A DNA stretch of 64,000 bases. Source: Methylorubrum rhodinum (GTDB taxonomy: Bacteria; Pseudomonadota; Alphaproteobacteria; Rhizobiales; Beijerinckiaceae). Made by a program: the position numbers and the translations under genes. Below, in pieces: positions 43,324 to 51,073 of this stretch. Location: contig NZ_JACHOP010000021.1 in assembly GCF_014199935.1 (NCBI RefSeq), forward strand, positions 31,490 through 95,489. Direction: 5' to 3'. Under the pieces are notes generated by a model. That model had not been told where the DNA came from. It ran no database searches and saw only the letters and a program-made list of their open reading frames with translations. The stretch's first letter is position 1. Every line of letters starts with the position of its first letter.

Positions 43324-44733
43324 ATGACCGCGCCGCGCACCCTCTACGACAAGATCTGGGACGACCACGTCGTCGATATCGGGCCGGACGGCTCCGCTCT
43401 CCTCTATATCGACCGCCACCTCGTCCACGAGGTGACGAGCCCGCAGGCCTTCGAGGGCTTGCGCGTGGCCGGCCGCAAGGTCCGCGCCCCGCACAAGACG
43501 CTGGCGGTGGTCGACCACAACGTCCAGACCTCGGACCGCTCCAAGGGCATCGAGGATCCGGAGAGCCGCACGCAGCTCGAGGCCCTGGCCGAGAACGTGC
43601 GCGACTTCGGCATCGAGTTCTACGACGCCCTCGACCGGCGCCAGGGCATCGTCCACATCATCGGGCCGGAGCAGGGCTTCACCCTGCCGGGCCAGACCAT
43701 CGTCTGCGGCGATTCCCACACCTCGACACACGGCGCCTTCGGGGCGCTCGCCCACGGCATCGGCACCTCGGAGGTCGAGCACGTGCTCGCCACCCAGACG
43801 TTGATCCAGCGCAAAGCCAGGAATATGCGGGTGACCGTCGACGGCACCCTGCCGCCGGGGGTCACCGCCAAGGACATCATCCTGGCGATCATCGGCGAGA
43901 TCGGCACCGCGGGGGGCACCGGCCACGTCATCGAGTACGCGGGCGAGGCGATCCGCGCCCTCTCGATGGAGGGGCGGATGACGATCTGCAACATGTCGAT
44001 CGAGGGCGGCGCGCGCGCCGGCATGGTCGCCCCGGACGCCACCACCTACGCCTACGTGAAGGACCGGCCGAAGGCGCCGAAGGGCGCGGCGTTTGATGCG
44101 GCCCGCCGCTACTGGGAGAGCCTGCTGAGCGACGAGGGTGCGCATTTCGACCGCGAGATCCGTCTCGATGCGGGCAATCTGCCCCCGCTCGTCTCCTGGG
44201 GCACGTCGCCCGAGGACGTGGTCTCGATCGCCGGCCTCGTGCCGGATCCCTCGACCATCGCCGACGAGAACAAGCGCCAGTCCAAGGAGAAGGCGCTGGA
44301 ATACATGGGCCTAACGCCGGGCACCCGCATCACCGACCTGACCCTCGACCGCGTCTTCATCGGCTCCTGCACCAACGGGCGCATCGAGGATCTCCGTGCG
44401 GTCGCCAGGGTGGTCGAGGGCCGCAAGGTCCATGACGGCGTCTCGGCGATGGTGGTGCCGGGCTCCGGCCTCGTGAAGGCCCAGGCCGAGGCCGAGGGGA
44501 TCGACCGGATCCTGAAGGCGGCGGGGTTCGACTGGCGCGAGCCGGGCTGCTCGATGTGCCTCGGCATGAACCCGGACAAGTTGCGCCCCGGCGAGCGTTG
44601 CGCCTCGACGTCGAACCGCAACTTCGAGGGCCGCCAGGGCCCGCGCGGGCGGACCCACCTCGTCTCCCCGGCGATGGCGGCGGCGGCGGCGGTGGCCGGC
44701 CGCTTCGTGGATATCCGCGACTGGCGCGGATGA
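43324..44733 (+). CDS. leuC: 3-isopropylmalate dehydratase large subunit
   Basis: 469 residues. Isomerises 2- and 3-isopropylmalate in leucine synthesis, together with LeuD. Aconitase-fold signatures: LYDKIWDDHVV, LYIDRHLVHEVTSPQAFEGLR, TIVCGDSHTSTHGAFGALAHGIGTSEVEHVLATQTL, and the 4Fe-4S cysteines in GSCTNGRI (C349) and GCSMCLGM (C409, C412), with GERCASTSNRNFEGRQG. ATG 43324. leuD is not adjacent. Confidence 0.97.
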   Translation: MTAPRTLYDKIWDDHVVDIGPDGSALLYIDRHLVHEVTSPQAFEGLRVAGRKVRAPHKTLAVVDHNVQTSDRSKGIEDPESRTQLEALAENVRDFGIEFYDALDRRQGIVHIIGPEQGFTLPGQTIVCGDSHTSTHGAFGALAHGIGTSEVEHVLATQTLIQRKARNMRVTVDGTLPPGVTAKDIILAIIGEIGTAGGTGHVIEYAGEAIRALSMEGRMTICNMSIEGGARAGMVAPDATTYAYVKDRPKAPKGAAFDAARRYWESLLSDEGAHFDREIRLDAGNLPPLVSWGTSPEDVVSIAGLVPDPSTIADENKRQSKEKALEYMGLTPGTRITDLTLDRVFIGSCTNGRIEDLRAVARVVEGRKVHDGVSAMVVPGSGLVKAQAEAEGIDRILKAAGFDWREPGCSMCLGMNPDKLRPGERCASTSNRNFEGRQGPRGRTHLVSPAMAAAAAVAGRFVDIRDWRG

Positions 44734-44842
44734 CGCCCCAGGCCCGGCCGGCGCTGCGCGCGGAGGTGTTCCCCGGGGCATTGCCGTCGCGCTTTTTGCA
44801 GGGCGGCGGCGAAACAGCGATTGACGCCCTGGCCGCCGCCCC

Positions 44843-46054
44843 CTAAACGAGCCCCATCGCCGGTCGGATACGACCCGGCGCCCAGGTGGCGGAATTGGTA
44901 GACGCGCTGGTTTCAGGTACCAGTCTCGCAAGAGGTGAAGGTTCGAGTCCTTTCCTGGGCACCAACTGATCTCCAAGTTGTTGAGATCGTTGGTCTTCTA
45001 AGCTTTGATCCCGCACCTGGTCGCCGGGTGCGGGATTTTTTCTGGCCGAACGGGCCAGCTTCGCCCGGTTGGCGGTGCGCGTGTAGACCGCGCTTTCCCG
45101 GCTCCCGTCGGCCCATCCGAACAGCGCGTTGAGCTGCGCTTCCGTCGCGCCGTCCTCGGCCGCGCGGCGGGCTCCGGCCTTGCGCAGACCGTGCGCCGAT
45201 CTGGGGCAGCCGGCGGCGCGGCAGACCTTCCCGAACCACGTCCCGAACGACTCCTTGGTGAAGGGCCGCCCGCGCTCGGTCGCGATGAAGGTCAGCTCGC
45301 CCGTCGGCGCCGCGTCGATCGAGGCGGCGAGCGCGGGCAGGATCGGCGCGACCACCACCATCCCGGTCTTCTCGGTGCGGAGAGTGAACTCGCCGCCGCG
45401 GACATGCGGACGGCCGAGCCGCACCGCGTCGCCGCGCCGGAGGCCGGTGTAGAGCAGGAGGTCGAAGGCCAGGCGCTGGCGCGTGCCGAGCGGCCAGTGC
45501 GCCTCGAACCGGGCGAGTTCGTCCTCGGTCCAGGCGTGGAAGCCGGCATCGTCGTTGCCGCCCGACAGGAGCTTCACCCCGAGCGTCGGGTCGGCCTTCA
45601 CGTACTCGGCGGCGAGCGCCCAGCCGAACAGGCCCCGCATCGCCTTGAGGAAGTTGTTGGCCGCGTGCGGCCGGTCGCGGCGCCGGTCCCGGCCGGCGAG
45701 GATCGCGCGGCGATCAATCACCTTCAGCAGCTCACCGCCCGCGGTCTCCTCGATGGCGCGGTAGACGGCGTGCCGCTGCTTGCGCGTGGCGGGCGCGAGG
45801 TCCGACCACTCGGCGGTCGCGACGTAGCGGGCGATCAGCCAGGACAGCGTGCCGGGCGCCGGGACGCTCGGCGCCGTCACCAGCTTGCCCTCGACGGCCA
45901 TGCGGTAGTCGCGCCAGAAGCCCGCCGAGCCGAACGGCTCGCGCATCCGGGTCCGGGGCCCCTGCCCGACGCGGACGTACCAGACCACGGTTCCGTGACG
46001 GGTGGTCTCGCGGACGAGGTGGGGCCGGCGCGGGCGGGGCATGGTGTCGGTCAT
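44843..46054 (-). CDS. int: Tyrosine integrase of the element
   Basis: 403 residues from ATG 46054, which overlaps the previous stop as ATGA. Catalytic domain complete: first Arg in LLYTGLRRGDAVRL, Lys in LRTEKTGMVV, HxxR in RSAHGLRKAG, Trp/His position in LFGWADGS, and Tyr nucleophile in SAVYTRTANRAKLA. The last 35 residues come from reading antisense across attL, the whole tRNA and host sequence. With the attR flank joined instead, the frame would read ..PRK-EVK-stop, giving about 371 residues. It directs insertion into the tRNA 3' end. Confidence 0.92.
   Translation of the reverse strand: MTDTMPRPRRPHLVRETTRHGTVVWYVRVGQGPRTRMREPFGSAGFWRDYRMAVEGKLVTAPSVPAPGTLSWLIARYVATAEWSDLAPATRKQRHAVYRAIEETAGGELLKVIDRRAILAGRDRRRDRPHAANNFLKAMRGLFGWALAAEYVKADPTLGVKLLSGGNDDAGFHAWTEDELARFEAHWPLGTRQRLAFDLLLYTGLRRGDAVRLGRPHVRGGEFTLRTEKTGMVVVAPILPALAASIDAAPTGELTFIATERGRPFTKESFGTWFGKVCRAAGCPRSAHGLRKAGARRAAEDGATEAQLNALFGWADGSRESAVYTRTANRAKLARSARKNPAPGDQVRDQSLEDQRSQQLGDQLVPRKGLEPSPLARLVPETSASTNSATWAPGRIRPAMGLV
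44880..44964 (+). tRNA. tRNA-Leu (anticodon CAG), element integration target
   Basis: Acceptor GCCCAGG pairs with CCTGGGC; the anticodon stem CTGGT/ACCAG holds loop TTCAGGT (anticodon CAG). Long variable arm, T-arm GGTTCGAGTCC, encoded CCA. Its last 15 bases plus one more are repeated at 62246-62261, so the tRNA 3' end is the left attachment core. Confidence 0.96.
44950..44965 (+). repeat. attL core, 16-bp direct repeat
   Basis: ctttcctgggcaccaa, covering the 3' acceptor end of tRNA-Leu(CAG). Identical copy at 62246-62261. Confidence 0.9.
45008..45041 (+). terminator. Rho-independent terminator after tRNA-Leu(CAG)
   Basis: 10-bp perfect stem atcccgcacc / ggtgcgggat with 9-nt loop and six T. 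It is supplied by the element, since it lies inside attL, and overlaps the integrase 3' coding region on the other strand. Confidence 0.85.
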
Positions 46055-46203
46055 AGGACCACCGGCGGCCTTTCCTCGGCAAGGGATTCGGGCAGCGGCT
46101 CGGCCTCGTCGCGCGGTCGCTCGACGGTCTCGACTGCCACGCCGTCGGGTCGCACCACGACGCGCAACACGGGCAGGCCCGCGGCCTGGACGGCGCGGAT
46201 CAC
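46051..46203 (-). CDS. Small protein ahead of integrase; start codon unclear
   Basis: Coding-like frame ending in a TGA that overlaps the integrase ATG. In full it reads back to about 46284 with residues such as TAAQELAETSPALSACITQADVARVIR, then AAGLPVLRVVVRPDGVAVETVERP, a helix plus beta pattern I know from small genes preceding integrases in Methylobacterium. The open frame above 46203 contains no ATG, GTG or TTG; the first in-frame candidate is GTG 46203, which would drop the first helix. Either that start is used, or the gene has lost its start and is decaying. Confidence 0.45.
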   Translation of the reverse strand: MIRAVQAAGLPVLRVVVRPDGVAVETVERPRDEAEPLPESLAEERPPVVL

Positions 46204-46398
46204 GCGCGCGACGTCGGCCTGCGTGATACAAGCCGAAAGCGCTGGCGAGGTCTCCGCAAGCTCTTGGGCGGCGGTTCGTGATAGTTTTCTGGCTCGGTTG
46301 CGACCGGAAAATCAGTCTTCGATTGAGGCCCGCCCCTGATGCGCGCCTTCCCGTCTCCCCCAGATCTATCCCACGAGTATCCGTCGCATGGACTGGCT

Positions 46399-46977
46399 TC
46401 ACTTTGCGTTGGGCGCCGCTCTCACGGTCCAATCGATCGGCTGGCTGCGTATCGTCAGACGGATCTCACGTCTGGACGAAGAAATTTCCTCAACGCTGAT
46501 CACAACAACCAGTCTGCTCCATTTCTTTCGCTCTGTAGCGGAAGGCCAGTCCGCGAAGAACACTACGCCGCTGATGCTGGAACGCGAAACCGACATGGTC
46601 TGAGGATTAATTCGCAGTCCTGGCTCCAGATCGCGGTCGAAAACCAAGCTGTCCGTGTAACTGTCTGGTATCTCTCCAGCATTCACATCGTGTCGCCCAT
46701 TGTTGAGGTGAGAGATTTTTGCTCCTTTGGGCTCAATGACTTTGACGCTGGAGAGTCGGTAACGGTTCGAGGCAGGATCTGCAAGGCTGAGCCTAAACCT
46801 CTGTCCTGTAGCCCCTTGAGTTGCCCCACTGTGCAAATGCAAAGACCAAACGGCTTCAGCATCCCGTTTCGACTTGCGCGCTGCGTCACGCCTGCTGAGA
46901 ATATTGAAAAGCAAACCTGCGGCCTCAAGGCCCCCCGTTATAAACCATCCCAAAATATCTTTCGTTTCAACGGCCAT
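46399..46977 (-). CDS. Hypothetical protein with one membrane segment
   Basis: 192 residues, not recognised. ATG 46977 follows GGAAG. A hydrophobic N-terminal span (ILGWFITGGLEAAGLLFNIL) is followed by a basic stretch, and the rest is a soluble, likely beta-rich domain (GQRFRLSLADPASNRYRLSSVKVIEPKGAKISHL, then VSRSSISGVVFFADWPSATE). Base composition is clearly less GC-rich than the neighbours and codon use is different, so recent acquisition is likely. A short plus-strand open frame overlaps it but lacks support. Confidence 0.6.
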   Translation of the reverse strand: MAVETKDILGWFITGGLEAAGLLFNILSRRDAARKSKRDAEAVWSLHLHSGATQGATGQRFRLSLADPASNRYRLSSVKVIEPKGAKISHLNNGRHDVNAGEIPDSYTDSLVFDRDLEPGLRINPQTMSVSRSSISGVVFFADWPSATERKKWSRLVVVISVEEISSSRREIRLTIRSQPIDWTVRAAPNAK

Positions 46978-47073
46978 TGGAGAGCTTCCATCGGTGGTGT
47001 GGCAACTCCCGATGGTAAGCGGCGCGGGTCGGGTGTCCATGGGATCGCCCGGCCCGCGTTCGCAAAGCTGTGC

Positions 47074-47340
47074 TCAACCCTTGGCGGCCCACGCCTCACT
47101 CTGCCGCGCCAGTGCAGCGAAGGCCCGGTGCATGCCGGCCATGCCCCGCGGTACAACCTCCAGGGTCGGCACGTCCTTCACGTCGAAGCGGACGTGCACC
47201 AGCATCCAGCAACCGGGCCGGCCGCAGTGGAAGGACACCCCGAAGGCCTCCCGCGTCGCCCCGCCGTTCTCCATGTCGATGTCGACCTCGCGCTCGACCC
47301 CCTGCAACTCGATCTCGAACAGCTCGTCATCGCCGGCCAT
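47074..47340 (-). CDS. Small hypothetical protein, 88 aa
   Basis: Not recognised. Acidic start MAGDDELFEIELQGVEREVDIDMENGG, then GVSFHCGRPGCWMLVHVRFDVKDVPTLEVVPRG, a beta-rich look with two Cys spaced five apart (CGRPGC). No membrane segment. It lies 12 bp after the 97-residue gene in the same direction, so the two form a small operon in the early-gene region of the element. Confidence 0.7.
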   Translation of the reverse strand: MAGDDELFEIELQGVEREVDIDMENGGATREAFGVSFHCGRPGCWMLVHVRFDVKDVPTLEVVPRGMAGMHRAFAALARQSEAWAAKG

Positions 47341-47352
47341 GGCGCCCTCCCG

Positions 47353-47646
47353 TCAGGTCTCGAGTTGCATCAGCGCGTCGGCGACGGCGACGGCGCCGAG
47401 CAGCGCCGCCGTCTGCGAGCCGCCGGGCGTGCGTCCTTGCGCGTCGAGGCGGTTCGCGAGCCGCTCCTGCGCCGCGGCAGCGTCCGCGGGCTCCAGCACG
47501 TCGATCAGGTCCAACGCCAGGATCGCCAGCGCCTGGGCCAGCGTCCCGACGGCGACCGTCCCGTCTTTCCGGCCCGCCGGCCGCCCGCGCGCGCCAAAGC
47601 TGACGCGGCCGGCGGTCCTGTCGTGCCTCTCGCTCATCACCTCCAC
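47353..47646 (-). CDS. Small hypothetical protein, 97 aa
   Basis: Not recognised. Basic N-terminal half (SERHDRTAGRVSFGARGRPAGRKDG) then helices VAVGTLAQALAILALDLIDVLEPADAAAAQERLANRLDA and QTAALLGAVAVADALMQLET. The start is GTG 47646 with AGGAG upstream, or ATG 47637. It is divergent from the frameshifted gene, with the 21-bp-spaced repeats between, so those repeats may control it too. Confidence 0.68.
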   Translation of the reverse strand: MEVMSERHDRTAGRVSFGARGRPAGRKDGTVAVGTLAQALAILALDLIDVLEPADAAAAQERLANRLDAQGRTPGGSQTAALLGAVAVADALMQLET

Positions 47647-47691
47647 GCGTCATCGCTCCTGCTGCAGTTGTCCCTACACGACCACAGGAGC

Positions 47692-47741
47692 CACCCGAGA
47701 TGTTGGGAGGATCACCCGAGCGCTCGGGTAAATCACCCGAG
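47692..47741. promoter_or_regulatory. Three CACCCGAG direct repeats at 21-bp spacing
   Basis: CACCCGAG starts at 47692, 47713 and 47734, exactly 21 bp apart (two helical turns), with an inverted CTCGGGT copy between the second and third that makes a palindrome ACCCGAG-cg-CTCGGGT. The array lies between two divergent genes, 16 bp before the ATG of the plus-strand one. Operator or replication iterons. Confidence 0.65.
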
Positions 47742-47756
47742 GCCCGCGGAGGCGCC

Positions 47757-48127
47757 ATGCTGACCGCGCGCACCGAGGCACGCGAGCTCGTGCTGCAGAT
47801 CGCCGGGCCGCTGCGTCTCGGCGAGAACGTCAAGGGCGCGCTCGCCCGTGTCGCCCGCACCACCGGTCTGACCGACCGGCGGGTGCGCGGGATCTGCACA
47901 GCGAGGCGCGCTCGATCACCGCGGTCGAGATGGATCGCTTGAGACACGCCGCGCGGGACGCTCGCGCCCTGGAGCAAGCCCGTGATGAACACCGGACCGT
48001 CCTCGCACAGATCGCCGCCTGCAACGCGGCCCTGGGGCTACCGGCCCCGGACCTGGGCGGCGCGCCTGCTCCTGCACTGGGCGAGCCGGACGGCGGTGAA
48101 GATCGCACCTTGGATCAAGGAGCCTGA
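47757..48127 (+). pseudogene. Small helix-turn-helix-like gene with a one-base frameshift
   Basis: From ATG 47757 (GGAGGCGCC upstream) the frame reads TARTEARELVLQIAGPLRLGENVKGALARVARTTGLTDRRVRGI, a DNA-binding-like helical start. At about 47895-47896, TG followed directly by CAC indicates loss of one base in a TGG codon. Restoring it joins WHSEARSITAVEMDRLRHAARDARALEQARDE and a helical tail to a stop at 48127, in total about 123 residues. As given, translation ends at 47942. Either a true mutation or a sequencing error; its promoter-side repeats suggest a regulator. Confidence 0.7.
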
Positions 48128-48284
48128 CCGGCGCGGACCCCGCGCCTGAGCCCTTCCCGAAACGCGAACCGCCGCTCCGGCTGGCCCCGGAAGCGGCGGA
48201 AGTTGGTGCGGTGATGTCTGGACTTCGCGATCACGAATATAGTCGAAGCGCAGGTCTTCCGGCAAGCACGGAGGCGGCTCTTTG

Positions 48285-50345
48285 ATGGATGTGCAGTCCA
48301 TCGCCCGCGCGCTCGGCGGGGTGGTCAGCGGCGGCCAAGTCATGGCGCCGGCGCCGGGTCACTCCGCGCGCGACCGCTCGCTGTCGATCCGCCTCGACCC
48401 GAGCGCGCCGGACGGACTGCTCGTCAACACCTTCGCCGGCGACGACCTGCTCGCGGCCAAGAGCTACGTGATGCAGCGACTCGGCCTGGAGCGCGTGCCC
48501 CGCCCGGCCCGAGGCGCCGGGCGTCCTGCCCGACCCCGGCCGGCGCCGGCGCGCCCCGCGCCGCAACTCGGCCGCGCGCCGATTCCCGAGATGACCCCGC
48601 TCGCGCCCGGCGACCTGCGCGGCCTGCAAGCGATCGGCGAGCCGGAGCCGCCGCCGGTGACGAGCGAGGTGCCGGGCCGGCGCCACATCTATCGCCGCGA
48701 CGGCCAGGCGGTGCGGGTGAAGATCCGCAAGACGCGTGGGGCAGCCTTCATCGACTTCTACCTCGTGAAGGATTCCGAGCAGCGGATCACCGGCTGGCAA
48801 GCGAAGCGGCCCGCAAGCTACGTGCCGGTGCCCTATGTCGGCAGCCTCGACCCGTTCGACGGCGAGCTCGCCCACGACGCCGTGTTCTGGCCGGAGGGCG
48901 AGAAGGACGTCGACACTCTGGCGCGGCTCGGCCTGCCCGCTTTCACCTACGGGGGCGCCCAGGACGTACCGGAGGGCTGCGGCGCGCTGCTCGCCGGCCG
49001 CGACGTCGTCATCCTCATCGACAACGACGGGCCCGGACGCGAATGCGCCGAGCGCAAGGTCGCGGCCTGCGCCGAGGCCGCCGCGCGGGTGCGGGTGGTG
49101 GGCTTCTCCGAGCTCGACGAGGGGCAGGACGTCTCGGACTGGATCGAGGCCGGCGGCACCGTCGAGCGGCTGTGGCAGCGGGTCGAGGCGGCGGAGGTCG
49201 AGGCCGAGCCTGGCCCGCCGATCCGCGCCACGCCGTTCCGGTGGATCGACCCGGCGGCGATCCCGCCGCGGGGCTGGATCTACGGCTGGCACTACATCCG
49301 CAAGTTCATCGCGACGACGATCGCGCCGGGTGGCATCGGCAAGTCGTCGCTCGTGATCGTCGAAGCACTCGCCATCGCCACCGGTCAAGCGCTGCTCGGC
49401 ATCACACCGAACGAGAGCACGCCGGTCTGGATCTGGAACGGCGAGGATCCCCGCGAGGAGATGGAGCGCCGGGTGATGGCCGCCGCGCTCCGCTACCGCC
49501 TGCGGCCGGAGGACCTCGAGGGCCGCCTGTTCCTCGACAGCGGGCGCACCGCCCCGATCGTCATTGCCCGGCAGACCCGCGAGGGCACGGCGATCGCCGA
49601 GCCGGTGGTCGAGGCAGTCAAGGCCGCGATCCGGGACAACGGCATCGGGGTGTTCGTAGTCGATCCCTTCGTGTCCTCGCACGAGGTCTCGGAGAACGAC
49701 AACGGCGCCATCAACGCGGTGGCCACGGTCTGGGCGCAGATCGCCGACGAGACCGGCTGCGCGATCGAGCTCGTGCACCACGCCCGCAAAGGCCAAGGGG
49801 GCGAGGTCACGGTGGAGGACGGGCGCGGCGCCAGCGCCCTCCTGAGCAAGGCGCGCGCGGGCCGCGCGCTCAACGTCATGACGGAAGAGGAGGCCGAACG
49901 CGCCGGGGTGGAGAACCGGCGCCTGCATTTCAGGTACTACGATGGAAAGGCGAATCTCGCTCCGCCGGCCGACAGCTCGACATGGCTGCGGCTGGCCTCG
50001 GTCGATCTCGGGAACGCAAGAGCGGACCGGCCGGCCGACAGCGTGGGGGTCGCCGAGTCCTGGCGGTGGCCGGATCCGTTCACAGGAGTGACGACGGCCG
50101 ACCTCAGGGCGGTGCAGCAGAAAGTCAGCGAAGGCCGTTACCGCGAGAGCTCCCAGGCCAAGGACTGGGTCGGTCGGGCCGTCGCCGAGGCGCTGCGCTT
50201 GGACGTGGAGAACAAGGCGGACCGCGCCAAGATCAAGGGTCTGCTCAAGACCTGGATCCGCACCGGCGCCCTGCGCATCGTCGACGATCAGGACGAGCGC
50301 GGCAACAAGAGACCCTTCGTGGAGGTCGGCGAATGGGCGACCTGA
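48285..50345 (+). CDS. Primase-helicase: TOPRIM plus RecA/RepA-like ATPase
   Basis: 686 residues. The N-terminal 60 residues resemble a helicase-primase entry (MDVQSIARALGGVVSGGQV, PAPGHSARDRSLSI). TOPRIM domain at about 205-300: FWPEGEKDVDTLARLG and VVILIDNDGPGRECAERK, the acidic E and DxD residues of primases. RecA-like ATPase at about 340-560: Walker A TIAPGGIGKSSLVIVEAL, Walker B GVFVVDPFVSSHEV, and a helicase-like ELVHHARKGQGG. Phage and satellite replication proteins have this layout. ATG 48285 is preferred; a TTG precedes it. Confidence 0.88.
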   Translation: MDVQSIARALGGVVSGGQVMAPAPGHSARDRSLSIRLDPSAPDGLLVNTFAGDDLLAAKSYVMQRLGLERVPRPARGAGRPARPRPAPARPAPQLGRAPIPEMTPLAPGDLRGLQAIGEPEPPPVTSEVPGRRHIYRRDGQAVRVKIRKTRGAAFIDFYLVKDSEQRITGWQAKRPASYVPVPYVGSLDPFDGELAHDAVFWPEGEKDVDTLARLGLPAFTYGGAQDVPEGCGALLAGRDVVILIDNDGPGRECAERKVAACAEAAARVRVVGFSELDEGQDVSDWIEAGGTVERLWQRVEAAEVEAEPGPPIRATPFRWIDPAAIPPRGWIYGWHYIRKFIATTIAPGGIGKSSLVIVEALAIATGQALLGITPNESTPVWIWNGEDPREEMERRVMAAALRYRLRPEDLEGRLFLDSGRTAPIVIARQTREGTAIAEPVVEAVKAAIRDNGIGVFVVDPFVSSHEVSENDNGAINAVATVWAQIADETGCAIELVHHARKGQGGEVTVEDGRGASALLSKARAGRALNVMTEEEAERAGVENRRLHFRYYDGKANLAPPADSSTWLRLASVDLGNARADRPADSVGVAESWRWPDPFTGVTTADLRAVQQKVSEGRYRESSQAKDWVGRAVAEALRLDVENKADRAKIKGLLKTWIRTGALRIVDDQDERGNKRPFVEVGEWAT

Positions 50346-50560
50346 ACGACGGCTTCCTCACCTTGAAAAGTGAGGTGAGGAAAGGTGGGGAAGTGGGGGT
50401 CCGGCCCCACCATCCGCACCTTCCACCACCTCTACGCCCCGTAGGGGCTAGGGGGGTGGGGGAAGTGGGGAACGCGCTGAAACCGGGATCCGCCCCATGT
50501 CGACGAAGGTCGCAAGAGCGGCTCGACCGGGCGGACCGTGACGTGGAGATCGGCTCGTGA
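50333..50560 (+). CDS. Small protein coupled to primase, doubtful
   Basis: ATG 50333 overlaps the primase stop by 13 bp, and the frame ends in a TGA overlapping the next GTG start, so translational coupling is possible. The product (MGDLNDGFLTLKSEVRKGGEVGVRP, then Pro/His/Gly-rich) is derived from a G-rich stretch with tandem-like gtgggg units. It could equally be an untranslated spacer. Confidence 0.35.
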   Translation: MGDLNDGFLTLKSEVRKGGEVGVRPHHPHLPPPLRPVGARGVGEVGNALKPGSAPCRRRSQERLDRADRDVEIGS

Positions 50561-50922
50561 ACCGCCAGCCCCGCATCGTCCTCACCGAGCTGCGCGAGTA
50601 CCGCTCAGCCTCGGGCTCGACCTACTTCGCAGGCTATCTCGGGAAGACCCGGGTGGTGATGCTGCGCGACGACCGGGCCGAGTGCACCGGCAAGGAGGTG
50701 GCGCGCTGGAACGTGCTCATGGAGGAGCCGCGGCCGAGGGAGGGCCAGGACGGCCCCTCTCCCATTTCCGGCGCCTCACGCCCGCGCCGGGCGGCTAGGG
50801 CCGGGCCGAGCGAGCACGAGCGCCGGGAGCGCCCCGCTCAGGAGCGACGGGCGACGAAGCTGCTGCGTAAACGCGGGACTGATCCGGATGCGCCGCTGCC
50901 GAGCGATCCGCTGCCGTTTTGA
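50557..50922 (+). CDS. Small phage-type hypothetical protein, 121 aa
   Basis: Not assigned a function. N-terminal domain IVLTELREYRSASGSTYFAGYLGKTRVVMLRDD is a beta-hairpin pattern I have seen in small alphaproteobacterial phage proteins near replication genes; the C-terminal half is a basic tail (RRERPAQERRATKLLRKRGTDPDAPLPSD). The start is GTG at 50557, overlapping the previous stop. Possibly a nucleic-acid-binding early protein. Confidence 0.7.
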   Translation: MNRQPRIVLTELREYRSASGSTYFAGYLGKTRVVMLRDDRAECTGKEVARWNVLMEEPRPREGQDGPSPISGASRPRRAARAGPSEHERRERPAQERRATKLLRKRGTDPDAPLPSDPLPF

Positions 50923-51073
50923 AGGAGGCCAGAAATGCGCTCTTGACGATGAGGAAGCCGACGCTCGACGACGTGACATCCGGTTTTCCAAGGCGCCTTG
51001 ACGCTTTCAGTGAGCGCGTCGGATCGAGCAATAGGGCCCGGCGTATGGCGACCGGGACAGCAAGGGGATCACC

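Noticed and set aside
46388..46603. 71-codon plus-strand frame opposite the element membrane protein
   Set aside because: Shorter than the minus-strand gene, poor start context, and no pattern of its own.
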